A stretch of DNA of 64,000 nt from Trebonia sp035294225. Its GTDB lineage: Bacteria > Actinomycetota > Actinomycetes > Streptosporangiales > Streptosporangiaceae. The stretch's first letter is position 1, and each line of letters begins with the position of its first letter. The notes under the pieces are model-generated. The model made no database searches. It was not told the origin of the DNA and saw only the letters and a program-made list of their open reading frames with translations. Shown here one piece after another: positions 52,299 through 61,565 of the stretch. A program made the position numbers and the translations under genes. The stretch lies in NCBI GenBank assembly GCA_035294225.1, contig DATGLH010000085.1, positions 29,002 through 93,001 on the forward strand. The letters run 5' to 3'.

Positions 52299-53390
52299 TC
52301 AGCTTTTCTTAATGTTATTGCCTAGCATCTCAGATATCTCGGTAAGCGTCCTTTCAGCGATTTCGCTCCAGCTGATGGCGGCACAGTATGCGCTCGCGGC
52401 GGAAGACATCGCGGCGAGCACGGACGCGTCAGCGAGCGCGATGCTGGTGAGCGCGCCGGTGAGCCCCTGCACCGTCCCGTCGTAGCGGATGACGGCGTCG
52501 TCCGGGAGTTCTGCCAGGCCGGGGAGGTCGGGCACCACGAGCGGGCGCCCATGGCACAGCCCGAGCACCGCGCTCCCGCTCGTCGTGATCCGCCGGTAGG
52601 GCAAGATCATCGCATCGGCCTGCTGCAGCAGCTGCGTTACGGCCGTCTCGGGAATGCGCTCAAGCCGGAGCGTGACGCGGTCGCCGGACTTGGCGGCGAG
52701 CCTGGCCAGCTCGGTCCGTGCTGTCTCGTCGCCGCATTCGCCTGCCACCGTCAGGTGGACATCCAGGTCAGGGGGGAGCGCCGCGAACGCCGTGAGCAGG
52801 GTATCGACGCCCTTGTAGGGCCGTATCTTGCCGAAGAACAGCAGCCGCCGGGGTCCCTGGCCCTGGCCCGGCGCGCGGAGCGAGGCGGGTGCTACGGCCG
52901 ACTCGAACGGCCCGTGGGGGATGACCGCGCTGCGGCGCGGCACGATTCCCAGGTCTGCGAGCTGGTCCAGCGTCGCTTTCGAATGGGCGATCACCAGATC
53001 GCACGTGGCGACGAGGCGCTTGCGCGCACCGAGGTCATCGGTGAACACGGGCGTTACCGGCAGTACGTTATGCGCCGTCCAGACCAGGCGCATCCCGAGC
53101 ACTCGCAGCGTCCACAGCCATACGGCGAACCACGCCTGCATGGCGCGCCTGACCAGGCGGAACCGGGCTCCGGCGGGAACGCCGAACGCGTAGACCCAGT
53201 GCAAGTGGACCACGCGCGCCCCGCCGAGCCGCCGCATTGCCAGTTCGGCCGGCAGCAACAGCACGTTAACCGTCTGCGAGGGGGTCAGCCGGGCCAGGTA
53301 ACTGATCCGCGCGCCGCGGCGGCGCATCTCCCCGTACAGCAGATCCTGATAGGGGTTGGTCTCCTCGCGCGGGAGGACCAGGATCTTCAT
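52299..53390 (-). CDS. Glycosyltransferase family 4/1 (GT-B)
   Basis: From ATG 53390 a 363-residue GT-B enzyme: MKILVLPREETNPYQDLLYGEM, RLVWTAHNVLPVTP, DLVIAHSKATLDQLADLG, IPHGPFE, RRLLFFGKIRPYKGVDTLLTAF and the donor-site region ADAMILPYRRITTSGSAVLGLCHGRPLVV (the usual E-x7-E first Glu is not evident). The ATG overlaps the stop of the upstream GT2 (ATGA), showing translational coupling. Retaining transferase, sugar unknown. Confidence 0.87.
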   Translation of the reverse strand: MKILVLPREETNPYQDLLYGEMRRRGARISYLARLTPSQTVNVLLLPAELAMRRLGGARVVHLHWVYAFGVPAGARFRLVRRAMQAWFAVWLWTLRVLGMRLVWTAHNVLPVTPVFTDDLGARKRLVATCDLVIAHSKATLDQLADLGIVPRRSAVIPHGPFESAVAPASLRAPGQGQGPRRLLFFGKIRPYKGVDTLLTAFAALPPDLDVHLTVAGECGDETARTELARLAAKSGDRVTLRLERIPETAVTQLLQQADAMILPYRRITTSGSAVLGLCHGRPLVVPDLPGLAELPDDAVIRYDGTVQGLTGALTSIALADASVLAAMSSAASAYCAAISWSEIAERTLTEISEMLGNNIKKS

Positions 53391-54259
53391 CGTCCCGCCA
53401 GTTCCGCGAGAACCCCGGCGCCGAACCACAGGTGGTCGACGAGCACCTGGATGACCCCGCGGGAGCGGTTCCGCCACGCCGGGATGAGAAGGAGCAGCGG
53501 GTAGAGGGGAAAGACCAGCGTGAGCGGCAGGCCGAGCAGGAACAGCGGGTAGACGACAACCATGGGGTCGTCGCGGAGCACCTGCCTGCGCCGCGCCCGG
53601 TGCTTGCGGTACAGGCGGGCGCGCGCCTTGCCGTAGACATAGGACCGGCGGCGCTGGCGCCGCGGGCTGCCGTAATCGTGCCTGATGATCGCATCGGGCA
53701 CGCAGCGGATCCGGTAGCCCATGTCGTTGAGGCGCCACGAGAAGTCGACATCCGAGCCGTACTGGAAGCTCTCGTCGAAGCCGCCCACGGCGTCGAACGC
53801 CGCACGGCGGAAGGCGAAGTTGAGCGTCGGGCTCTCCCGCAGGTACGTGGCCTCGCCGGAATGCTCGGGCGGGAGCTCGTATTTGATCTGGCCGGCCATG
53901 TCCTGCGATACGCCTGCGGTGACGCTCTCGTCCGCGCGCAACGGCGCCACCAGGCGCTCCAGCCATCCCGGGAGTGGCCGGCATCCGGCGTCGGTGAACA
54001 CGATGACATCGCCGCGGGCCTCGCGCACGCCGACGTTCCGCTGGTGCGGGATGGAGACCCGGACGCCGGGCGGCGGCTGGAAGTCCACCCAGCGCACCGT
54101 CTGCGCATGGCGCAGCCTGATGTCGTCGAGCCGGCCGCCCGAGGCGTCGACCACGACGATCTCGCCGGGCTCGGCCAGCGAAGAGAGCTGGCTTGCGACA
54201 TCGGTGAGCGTCTCGTCCAGGCTCGGCTCGTCTTTGCTGATAATCACCACGGAGATCAT
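53387..54259 (-). CDS. Glycosyltransferase family 2 (rhamnosyl/galactofuranosyl-like)
   Basis: A 290-residue GT2 with ISVVIISKDEPSLDETL, IVVVDASGGRLDDI, RNVGVREARGDVIVFTDAGCRP, LNFAFRRAAFDAVGGFDESFQYGSDVDFSWRLNDMGYRI and a C-terminal hydrophobic region (VVVYPLFLLGLPLTLVFPLYPLLLLIP). ATGA overlap joins it to the DUF2206-like gene upstream and to the GT-B gene downstream. Confidence 0.87.
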   Translation of the reverse strand: MISVVIISKDEPSLDETLTDVASQLSSLAEPGEIVVVDASGGRLDDIRLRHAQTVRWVDFQPPPGVRVSIPHQRNVGVREARGDVIVFTDAGCRPLPGWLERLVAPLRADESVTAGVSQDMAGQIKYELPPEHSGEATYLRESPTLNFAFRRAAFDAVGGFDESFQYGSDVDFSWRLNDMGYRIRCVPDAIIRHDYGSPRRQRRRSYVYGKARARLYRKHRARRRQVLRDDPMVVVYPLFLLGLPLTLVFPLYPLLLLIPAWRNRSRGVIQVLVDHLWFGAGVLAELAGR

Positions 54260-56538
54260 CGATGGAATACCTCTGAGCTGCCGTTCGTGTAGACGACGTT
54301 GAAATTAGAGGTAAGGAAGCGGCTGGGGAAGGCATAGACGCCGAGGGTGCTGCCCAGGAGCGAGCGGACGATGTCGTCCTTGACGTTCGCGGTGGTGGCG
54401 TACACCCACGCGTGCTGGTCGATGGTCTCCGGCGTAATGGCGTCGAACACTCCGCTGCGCCCGCTGCCGGCCACCGTGTTGAGGCGGAGCTTGCCGTAGT
54501 TGTCGGCGTAGATGAACTGACCGGGCGGCGCCGCCTTGTCCACCCAGGCGGCGCCGGCCAGGTCCGGCGCGCTCAGCACGAACTCCTGGTAGTCGTCGTA
54601 GCTGTTGGCCAGGTTGGCCGCGGTCCCGCCGCCGAGGAACGCGCCGGCGAGGCCCGATGTGCCCACCATGAACAGCGCCAGGATGGCCGCGCCTACGGTG
54701 AGGATCGCCGGCCTCGTCGGTTTCCACCGCGCCCCCGTCCGCTGGAACAGCCAGCAGATGCCGATCGCGAGAACGATCATCGCCTGGAGGAAGGCGCGCT
54801 GCGGGTTGTACTGCTGCGCGATCGTACCGCTGACCCGGATCAGGGCGAGGAACGCCATTCCCCCCAGGCCCATCAGGCCGACCTGGCGGGCGGCCGGCGG
54901 CAGCTTGCGCCGCAGCGCGAGCACCAGCGCCCCGATGCCGGCCAGCACGTTCAGCAGCTGCTGGATGACCAGGTCGGCGGTGCTCAGCACCGTGGCGCCC
55001 AGGTTCCACGTGACAGGCGGCGTGGGGTCGGACGCGGGCTGGAGCGCGTACTGCTTCTGGCTCGCGTTGGGCAACGGGATGATGAACGGCTCGTTTGCCT
55101 TGTAGGAGGCGCTGATGAGCTTCTGATACTGAGCGGGGGTCACCTGCTGCTCTGACTCACCTTGCAGGTAGGTCGCCAGGATGTTGGCGCCCTGATTCGG
55201 CAGCAGGTTGATGCCCTTCCCCTCAACCGCCTGCACGAACTGGGAAAAGTTCGATGAGGAATGGGTCAGGGGCCCGTACCACACGGCCGCTCCGCCGACA
55301 GACAGCGCGCAGGCGACCAGCACCGTCCCGGTCACCCGGGGAACCGGCCGGAACCGCGAGACCACAAGCTGGAGCACCGCGGCGCCGGCGAGCAGCGGGA
55401 TCGCCGCGTAGGCCGTGGAATAGTGCGCTACGACCACGCCCATGCTGAGCAGGCCCACGAAGATCCAGCCTGTGCGCCGCGACCGGTGCCTGTCGAGCAC
55501 CGCCGGGATGAGCGCGGCGAACAGCATCGTGGCGATCTCCTGCCTCGCCAGCGCGGGCAGCTGCTGGAAGAAGGTCTGCTGCATGACCACCAGGGCCGCC
55601 GCCATGAACGCCCAGCGCCCGGCCAGCACGCGGCGGGCCAGGCAGAAGATCGCCACCGGGAAGAACGCGCCGAGCACCGGGTAGACGACCTTGAAGATGT
55701 ACAGGGCCGGCATGCCGGACAGGGCGTGCAGCTCGGCGGGCAGCACGGTCAGGCTGAGCATCGCGCCGTACGCGTCGTTCACGTGGGACAGGTGCCAGAT
55801 GCCCGACGTCACGGTCTGCATCATCGAGTAGTACTCGCTGGTGATGTCGAACCCGTAGACCAGGTCGCCGCGCAGCGAGAACGACCACATCATCGCGAGC
55901 GATGCCGCGTAGACCGTGACCACGAGCAGGCTGTCGTCGCACCATGGCGCGAACAGGAAGCCCTCGACCAGCAAGACGATCACCACGACGACGGCGATTG
56001 CCGCGAGGTGGCCGGAGTGGCCGCTGTTCAGCTCCAGCGCTCCCGCGGCCGACAGCGCCGGCACGAGCAGCGGCCAGGCAAGCCTGGCCGGCCGCGACAG
56101 CCGGTCCCACGGTATCTGGGTTTCCGGCGGGGCCCCCCGCGAGCACGCGAGCAGGGCGGCGCAGACGACCTCAAGGGTGATCAGCAGCGGGGCCGTGCGC
56201 AGCGGGGCCGCTATCCCGGCGTACGGCCCGATGAGGTCGATGGCCAGGCCCGAGGCCATCAGCACGAGCACCGAGGCGGCCGGCACGTAGATGGGGTTCT
56301 GGGCGACGGACTCGCCGGAGACGCGCAGCGCCCGCAGCAGGATCACGCCGGGGACGATAAGCAGCAGCGGCACGAGCAGCACCTGAACGGCCCAGGAACC
56401 ATGCACCGGCGTGAGGACCGCGAGCAGCAGCAGCCCGGCCGCGGGCGCGGCCAGCGCATGGCGGCGCCGGGCCGGGGCGGGACGGTACCGCTCGTCGTCC
56501 CTGTCCCTGTGACGACGCGCCGGGACCGGCTCTTGCAT
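54256..56538 (-). CDS. DUF2206-like polytopic membrane protein
   Basis: A 760-residue membrane protein from ATG 56538 with roughly 16 hydrophobic segments and a GDLVYGFDITSEYYSM loop resembling the sugar-lipid-binding loop of GT-C enzymes. Loops HSSSNFSQFVQAVEGKGINLLPNQGANILATYLQGESEQQ and an extracellular C-terminal domain of about 120 residues (PGQFIYADNYGKLRLN) match the DUF2206 family found beside polysaccharide genes in archaea and actinomycetes. It may be the polymerase or a GT-C transferase of this island. Overlaps the genes on both sides by 1 and 4 bases. Confidence 0.75.
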   Translation of the reverse strand: MQEPVPARRHRDRDDERYRPAPARRRHALAAPAAGLLLLAVLTPVHGSWAVQVLLVPLLLIVPGVILLRALRVSGESVAQNPIYVPAASVLVLMASGLAIDLIGPYAGIAAPLRTAPLLITLEVVCAALLACSRGAPPETQIPWDRLSRPARLAWPLLVPALSAAGALELNSGHSGHLAAIAVVVVIVLLVEGFLFAPWCDDSLLVVTVYAASLAMMWSFSLRGDLVYGFDITSEYYSMMQTVTSGIWHLSHVNDAYGAMLSLTVLPAELHALSGMPALYIFKVVYPVLGAFFPVAIFCLARRVLAGRWAFMAAALVVMQQTFFQQLPALARQEIATMLFAALIPAVLDRHRSRRTGWIFVGLLSMGVVVAHYSTAYAAIPLLAGAAVLQLVVSRFRPVPRVTGTVLVACALSVGGAAVWYGPLTHSSSNFSQFVQAVEGKGINLLPNQGANILATYLQGESEQQVTPAQYQKLISASYKANEPFIIPLPNASQKQYALQPASDPTPPVTWNLGATVLSTADLVIQQLLNVLAGIGALVLALRRKLPPAARQVGLMGLGGMAFLALIRVSGTIAQQYNPQRAFLQAMIVLAIGICWLFQRTGARWKPTRPAILTVGAAILALFMVGTSGLAGAFLGGGTAANLANSYDDYQEFVLSAPDLAGAAWVDKAAPPGQFIYADNYGKLRLNTVAGSGRSGVFDAITPETIDQHAWVYATTANVKDDIVRSLLGSTLGVYAFPSRFLTSNFNVVYTNGSSEVFHR

Positions 56539-57620
56539 CACTGCCACGCCGACGACCCCACGGGTGCCCTGCCGTGCGCCTGCTGAGCCGCCGCGGGCGG
56601 CGCGGCGGGCTCGGGAACCAGGTCGCGGTACGCCCACAGGCCCTGGATGTAACCGACGTTGCCGGCGGCTTCCTCGGCGAGCTGGACATAGGCGTCGAGC
56701 AGGCACGCCGGCTGCCGGCGCGTGATCGCCAGGCCCAGCCCCTTGGGGTACATCACCTGGGGAAGCAGCACGGCGGCGATGAGCAGGGCCGGGAAGAATA
56801 CCGCCGCGGCGAGCAGGGCCACCACGAACACCGGGCCGGGGAAGATGGTCGGCCGCATGGACGGCCACTTGCGGTACAGCCGGGCGCAGCCGCGCCCGTA
56901 GCCGCGGCTGCGGCGAAGGGTGTCGCGCAGGCTGGGCACGAAATGGTGCCGCACCACGGCATCCGGGGTCACGATCAGGCGGGCGCCGGGGAAGTCGCGG
57001 GGCATCCGGATGCACATGTCGAGATCCTCGGCACCGAACCGGAACCGCTCGTCGAAGCCCGTCTTGTCCAGCGCGCCGCGGGCGAACGACATGTTCGCCC
57101 CGACCAGCGAGTAGACCTCGCGCTTGTCGTGCCGCTGCTGTGGTTTCCACTGCCGCAGCACGTAGAGGTAGAGCCGGTATGGCAGCTTCTCGCTCCGGGC
57201 CAGGTTGATGTCCAGCGGCTGTAGCGGGTTGTTGCGCCGCAAGTAGCCGAGCATGTAGCCCTCCGGCGCGCAGGGGACGACCGGACCGCCCACCCCGACG
57301 ACGCCGTCCTCATACGCGTCCACCAGTTCCCGTGCCCATTCCGGCTCGGGTTCGCAGTCATCGTCGAGGAAGGCCACGATCGGCGCGGTCGCCGCCCGGA
57401 TGCCCGTGTTACGGGCCGCCGCCAGGCCGCGGTTGACCTCGTGCCGGATCACCGTCACGCCGTGTTGCCTGGCGACATCGCTCGTGTCATCGGTGGAGCC
57501 GTCGTCGACGACAATGACCTGGAGTTCCACGTCCTTCTGCGCGGCCAGGGCAGACAGGCACCGGTCGACTCCGGCGGCACCGTTGAGAGAGCAAATGACC
57601 ACGCTGAGGTCAGCCGACAT
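56538..57620 (-). CDS. Glycosyltransferase family 2
   Basis: ATG 57620; 360 residues: LSVVICSLNGAAGVDRCLSALAAQ, VIVVDDGSTDDTSDVARQHG, NRGLAAARNTGIRAATAPIVAFLDDDCEPEPEW, ANMSFARGALDKTGFDERFRFGAEDLDMCIRM, then hydrophobic FPGPVFVVALLAAAVFFPALLIAAVLL. The stop and the next start share a base (TGATG). Probably adds a sugar to a membrane-linked acceptor. Confidence 0.87.
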   Translation of the reverse strand: MSADLSVVICSLNGAAGVDRCLSALAAQKDVELQVIVVDDGSTDDTSDVARQHGVTVIRHEVNRGLAAARNTGIRAATAPIVAFLDDDCEPEPEWARELVDAYEDGVVGVGGPVVPCAPEGYMLGYLRRNNPLQPLDINLARSEKLPYRLYLYVLRQWKPQQRHDKREVYSLVGANMSFARGALDKTGFDERFRFGAEDLDMCIRMPRDFPGARLIVTPDAVVRHHFVPSLRDTLRRSRGYGRGCARLYRKWPSMRPTIFPGPVFVVALLAAAVFFPALLIAAVLLPQVMYPKGLGLAITRRQPACLLDAYVQLAEEAAGNVGYIQGLWAYRDLVPEPAAPPAAAQQAHGRAPVGSSAWQ

Positions 57621-57719
57621 GTGACGCGCCTTCCGTATCGGACCTGGTACGAGAGCGGGACGGCATGCCCTGGCCGGCGCGTCGCCGGCCGGGCGGCAGG
57701 GAGGTGGCAAGGCGGGTCC

Positions 57720-58871
57720 TCATAGGCCGAGCACCCGCGCAACCTGGTCGGCGGCGAAGTCCCAGCCGTGCTCGGCCAGCCAGGCCTCCTGGGCGGCGGG
57801 CCGGTCGGCCGGCCAGCCGTCGCCCTGGGCGTCGAGGATACCCCGGACGGCCGCGGCGACGGCCGCGGCCGACGGATCGCAGACCACGCCGGCCGCGGAG
57901 CGCGCGACGAGGTGCTGGGCCAGGTTGTCGGGCGCCGACGTGGTCACGACCGGGATACCGCAGGCGATCGCCTCCAGGACCGCGATGCCGAACCCCTCCC
58001 GGGCGGTGGGGAAGACGGCCACCCGCGCCGCCTTCATCAGCCCGTAGAGTTCCTTCTGCTCCCAGACGTCGTGCCGGAAGTCGACGACGTCCTCGATCCC
58101 GAGTTCCCTGGCCCGCTCGTGCAGGGCGGCGCGCTGCGGCCCGTCGCCGATGATCCGGCAGGTGACCGGCAGGCCGCCCGCGCGCAGCAGCGCCACGCTG
58201 TCCAGCAGCATGTCGAAGTTCTTGTGCGGCAGCATCCGGCCGACCGCGACAAGGTCCACGCGCGCGTCGTCCGGATAGGAGTTGCGGATGCCGTCCAGGT
58301 CGATCCCGTTGGGCACCACGGAAATCGACGCCCGCGGGCCGAGCACCGCACGCAGCCGGTCGGCCGTCTGCGGTGAGGCCGCGATCAGGTGGTCCGGCGC
58401 GCGTATCGCGAGCCATTCGAAGATCCACGCCAGGTTGCCGGCCGCGCCCAGGTACTCCCGCCAGTAGGCGCGCCCCCACACCTCGTGCCAGGTGACGGTG
58501 AGCCGCTTCCGCTTGAGCCAGGCAACCAGCCGGAGCGCGAAGATGTGGAAGATGGGGAACTGATCGGTTTCCAGCACATCGAAGCGGAAGCCCAGCAGCC
58601 GCAGGCAGCCGAACGTGAAGAAGAGGGCTTCGCGGAACGACCGGCGCTCCCCGGAGTACATCTCGTGCAGCCGGGATATCGCGCGGAAGGTAACCTGCCC
58701 GTCCCGCCACGCCGGCGAGCCGGACCGCCACTGCATCGTGCAGACGTGGACATCGGCCCGCCGCGCCAGCCGCCGCGCGATCTCGTGGTACCGCAGTTCC
58801 TTGCCGCCGCGGAAGTACGGGTAGATCGCGTCGCTGACAAGAGCCACTACCGGCCGTTCGTTCCCGCTCAC
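57720..58871 (-). CDS. Glycosyltransferase family 4 (GT-B)
   Basis: GTG 58871; 383 residues. YFRGGKELRYHEIARRLARRADVHV (glycine-rich N-terminal loop), VTWHEVWG, HLIAASPQTADRL, VVPNGIDLDGIRNSYPDDARVDLVAVGRMLPHKNFDMLLDSVALL, AVFPTAREGFGIAVLEAIACGIPVVTT (the E-x7-E donor motif) and VARSAAGVVCDP. Classic retaining GT4. Start overlaps the stop of the upstream small gene (TAGTG). Confidence 0.9.
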   Translation of the reverse strand: MSGNERPVVALVSDAIYPYFRGGKELRYHEIARRLARRADVHVCTMQWRSGSPAWRDGQVTFRAISRLHEMYSGERRSFREALFFTFGCLRLLGFRFDVLETDQFPIFHIFALRLVAWLKRKRLTVTWHEVWGRAYWREYLGAAGNLAWIFEWLAIRAPDHLIAASPQTADRLRAVLGPRASISVVPNGIDLDGIRNSYPDDARVDLVAVGRMLPHKNFDMLLDSVALLRAGGLPVTCRIIGDGPQRAALHERARELGIEDVVDFRHDVWEQKELYGLMKAARVAVFPTAREGFGIAVLEAIACGIPVVTTSAPDNLAQHLVARSAAGVVCDPSAAAVAAAVRGILDAQGDGWPADRPAAQEAWLAEHGWDFAADQVARVLGL

Positions 58872-59350
58872 TAGGCCCCTCCCTTAGCCGTGTGCGTAGC
58901 CTTGGGCGCTGGGCCGGCCGCCGGGCAGGCCACCCAGAAATCGATGGACTGGGCGGGGCTGGCCAGGCTGACCACCACCTGAAGGCGTCCCGTCGCGCAT
59001 GCCGTCGCGACCGACCTGGTGACCGTGGCTCCCGCCTGCGCGGGCACGGCCACGGTCCCCGTCGCCCTCACCTGGCTCTTGCCATCGTGAACTTCCGCGA
59101 TCGACCACTGGTAGGAGCGCGGCGACCCGGAGACGTTGCGGACGCTGAACGAGACGCCGACCGGTTCCTTCGCCGATTTCAGCCGGTACGGCAGCGCGTC
59201 CGGATTGGTGAACGCCAGTTCCGTGTAACTGGCGGGTTCCTCGTACAGGCCCATGTCGCGGAGCAGGGCGTGTCCCCGGCTGGTCTGGGCCAGGCCGGCG
59301 CAGGCCATGACCAGGACCACGAGCGCTAGCAGGCTCCAGCGGCCCCTCAC
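58871..59350 (-). CDS. Single-pass membrane protein, DUF1616-like extracellular domain
   Basis: From GTG 59350 (CGGAGTCC upstream; GTG 59431 is an alternative) about 159 residues: an N-terminal membrane anchor (WSLLALVVLVMACAGLAQ) then a beta-rich domain ASYTELAFTNPDALPYRLKSAKEPVGVSFSVRNVSGSPRSYQWSIAE. This resembles the outer domain of DUF1616 proteins of archaeal and actinobacterial polysaccharide clusters. Function unknown. First gene of the overlapping minus-strand chain down to 52299. Confidence 0.6.
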   Translation of the reverse strand: MRGRWSLLALVVLVMACAGLAQTSRGHALLRDMGLYEEPASYTELAFTNPDALPYRLKSAKEPVGVSFSVRNVSGSPRSYQWSIAEVHDGKSQVRATGTVAVPAQAGATVTRSVATACATGRLQVVVSLASPAQSIDFWVACPAAGPAPKATHTAKGGA

Positions 59351-59747
59351 CGGCGGACTCCGGGCGCGATCGGATAGGGCGGCGCCGCGCCGACACGCTG
59401 GATCACATGCAAGACTCCCGACTCTCCCCACTATCCACGACGCGGTCGGATGCGCGCTGGTTTACCGAAGTGCTTCCTATCGCCAGATATCTTCGCGGCA
59501 CCGCGGAGAGCCCTCGGCCAATCAAGATCACCAGCCCTGCGCCGGCAAGGCACATATGCGCACCCATATCTTGCCAGGAGCGGGGAGATGGCATGGGCTT
59601 TTCCGGCCAACTGCTCACCGCGGCGGACCGCGCGGGCGCGTAACCGGACGCGAACGTAACCGGATCCGGGCGTGATCGATGTCACCGTTACGGCTCACGT
59701 ACCGGCCAGCTCACGCGTCCCGGTGGCGACGGCGGGCGGGCAATCCT
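59351..59747. other. Divergent intergenic region before the beta-helix gene
   Basis: About 400 bases (fewer if either neighbour uses an upstream start: GTG 59431 on minus, 59679 on plus). Moderately A+T-richer around 59465-59500. No repeat, hairpin or RNA gene was recognised; promoters of both units are expected here. Confidence 0.4.
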
Positions 59748-61505
59748 ATGAATTACCTCTCTTGGATTATCCCGCTATCTGAACCGGAACGCCCGCGGCA
59801 GCGCTTCCCCGTACTATACGAAGGCATGCAGCCAGACTACGGACGGGGTGCCATGCCGCCGCCAGACGACGGACGGGGTGCCATCCCGCCGTGGCAGGAA
59901 GACGCGCAGCCGGGTTACGCGCAGCCAGATTACCGCAGGGACGGGATGCCGCCGTGGCACCAAGGCGCCCGGCCTGACTACGGCCGGCCGGACTACGGCC
60001 AGCCGGACTACGGCCGACCTGACTACGGGCGGCCTGACTACGGCCAGCCGGACTACGGGCAACGCCCGATGCCGCCGCCGCGACGCCAGGACAGGCAGCC
60101 GGACTACGGGCGGGGCACCCCGCCGCCGCCGTCAGGCTACGGACAGGAGAGCGCGCCGCCGCGGCGCCGGAACAGGCGGCCAGACTCCGGATGGAGTTCC
60201 CCGCCGGTGCCGGACTACGACCAAGAGCCGCAACGCGAAGACAGGCGGCCAGGCTCCCGGCGGCACGCCAGGACGCCGGCCGAGCGCGAGGAAACGCCGC
60301 CGGCCGGCGCGCAGGGTGTCATGACGTCGCGACGGCTGCTGCTCGGCGGGCTGGGCATGGCGCTGGCGGGCACGCTCCCGCTGGCCCGGTCGGCGCCCAG
60401 CGCCGGCAGCGTCATCCAGCTGACGCCGTCCGGCGACACCAGCGGCGCCACGGACACGGCCCGGATAAACGAGGCGCTGCACAGCTATCCCGTCGTTCAG
60501 ATCATGCCGGGGGACCTTACCAGCGGCGCATCCTCAATCACCAGCCCGTGGTATATAAACGCACCGATCGTCGTACCGTCGAATACCCGGCTGACCGGCG
60601 ACTGGTTCTGGCAGGCCGTCGATTCCGACAACTATTCCGCGGGCATCTTGAATTCTGGCGGTGTCCTGATCAAGCCGGTCACCGGCTTTCGCGGGTCCGC
60701 GGTGATCGAGCTGGTCAACGACGGCGGCCGCCAGCAGGGCGCCCAAGTGCTTGAGGGCTTCACCATCGAAGGGGAGGAGCTTCCGGCCGGCAGCGGGATT
60801 CATGGCATCCTGGTGACGGGCGCGGTCGCGGCCGGATTCATCCGGGGCGTGACCGTGCACCGCGCCGACGGCGATTGCCTGCACATGGCCACCAGCCAGA
60901 GCACGGGTTTCATCCCGGACGACTGGCAGGTCAGCTTCTGTAAGTTCAGCGGGTCGCGCAGCGGCCGGGGGGTCTATCTCGACCGCCTGGCCGATTCCTG
61001 GTTTGTCGCCTGCGAGTCCTCGGAGAACCAGGGCGATAACTGGTATTGCAACTACGGGACGAACACCAGGTTCTTTGGCTGCAAAGGCGAAAACAGCGGG
61101 ACCGGCAATGGCTGGCATTTCGGCGGTCTCCAGCAGGGGCAGGTCATCGAGCTGACGGGCTGCACGAGCCAGCTCAACCACCAGAACGGGTTTTTGTTCG
61201 ACGACAGCAGCGGCAGCGGCCAGGTCGGGACATACACGCTCACCGGGTGCCGGTCCTGGCAGGACGGGCGGGACCAGGGCGGCAAATACGGCGGGTTCAC
61301 CTCATCGGGGTGCCGGTCACGGATCATCGGGACCGGGTGCGTGACGTCACCCGACGCGAACGGCCCGGTCGTCGGCGCGCTGGCGAAGTCCGGGTCGTAC
61401 GGGATGTGCTTCACCGGGTCTTACCTGGCGGGCACGGAAGCCGCCGTCTACGACGACGGCAGCAACACCCACGCGATGGTCCATCAGGCGGCGGTGCCGT
61501 TCTAG
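59748..61505 (+). CDS. Secreted right-handed beta-helix protein with PDYG-repeat N-terminus and internal Tat-like signal
   Basis: From ATG 59748 the first about 190 residues are low-complexity with repeated PDYGR/PDYGQ and MPP-type units. At about residue 191 comes MTSRRLLLGGLGMALAGTLPLARSAPSAG, a twin-arginine signal peptide, then a parallel beta-helix (pectate-lyase-like) domain (DTSGATDTARINEAL, GFTIEGEEL, GILVTGAVAAGFIRGVTVHRADGDCLHM, repeated GC-turns). ATG 60320 at the Tat motif is a possible real start. Likely a polysaccharide-acting lyase/hydrolase or tail-spike-like binder; the island neighbours support carbohydrate as target. Confidence 0.72.
   Translation: MNYLSWIIPLSEPERPRQRFPVLYEGMQPDYGRGAMPPPDDGRGAIPPWQEDAQPGYAQPDYRRDGMPPWHQGARPDYGRPDYGQPDYGRPDYGRPDYGQPDYGQRPMPPPRRQDRQPDYGRGTPPPPSGYGQESAPPRRRNRRPDSGWSSPPVPDYDQEPQREDRRPGSRRHARTPAEREETPPAGAQGVMTSRRLLLGGLGMALAGTLPLARSAPSAGSVIQLTPSGDTSGATDTARINEALHSYPVVQIMPGDLTSGASSITSPWYINAPIVVPSNTRLTGDWFWQAVDSDNYSAGILNSGGVLIKPVTGFRGSAVIELVNDGGRQQGAQVLEGFTIEGEELPAGSGIHGILVTGAVAAGFIRGVTVHRADGDCLHMATSQSTGFIPDDWQVSFCKFSGSRSGRGVYLDRLADSWFVACESSENQGDNWYCNYGTNTRFFGCKGENSGTGNGWHFGGLQQGQVIELTGCTSQLNHQNGFLFDDSSGSGQVGTYTLTGCRSWQDGRDQGGKYGGFTSSGCRSRIIGTGCVTSPDANGPVVGALAKSGSYGMCFTGSYLAGTEAAVYDDGSNTHAMVHQAAVPF
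59970..60065. repeat. 15-bp coding repeats (PDYGR/Q)
   Basis: Seven near-tandem 15-base units of the form CC(G/T)GACTACGG(C/G)C encode PDYG(R/Q) in the N-terminal region of the beta-helix protein. Units are degenerate, so the array is older than the exact repeats elsewhere in the window. Confidence 0.75.
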
Positions 61506-61565
61506 CCCGGCAGGCGGGCCGGCGCGCCGCGGACACCGCCGGGCCGGTAGCCGATGATAGGCATC

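Noticed and set aside
59970..60065. Short regularly spaced repeats considered as a CRISPR array
   Set aside because: Units are 15 bases, contiguous, without spacers, in frame with PDYG peptide repeats; no cas genes are present.
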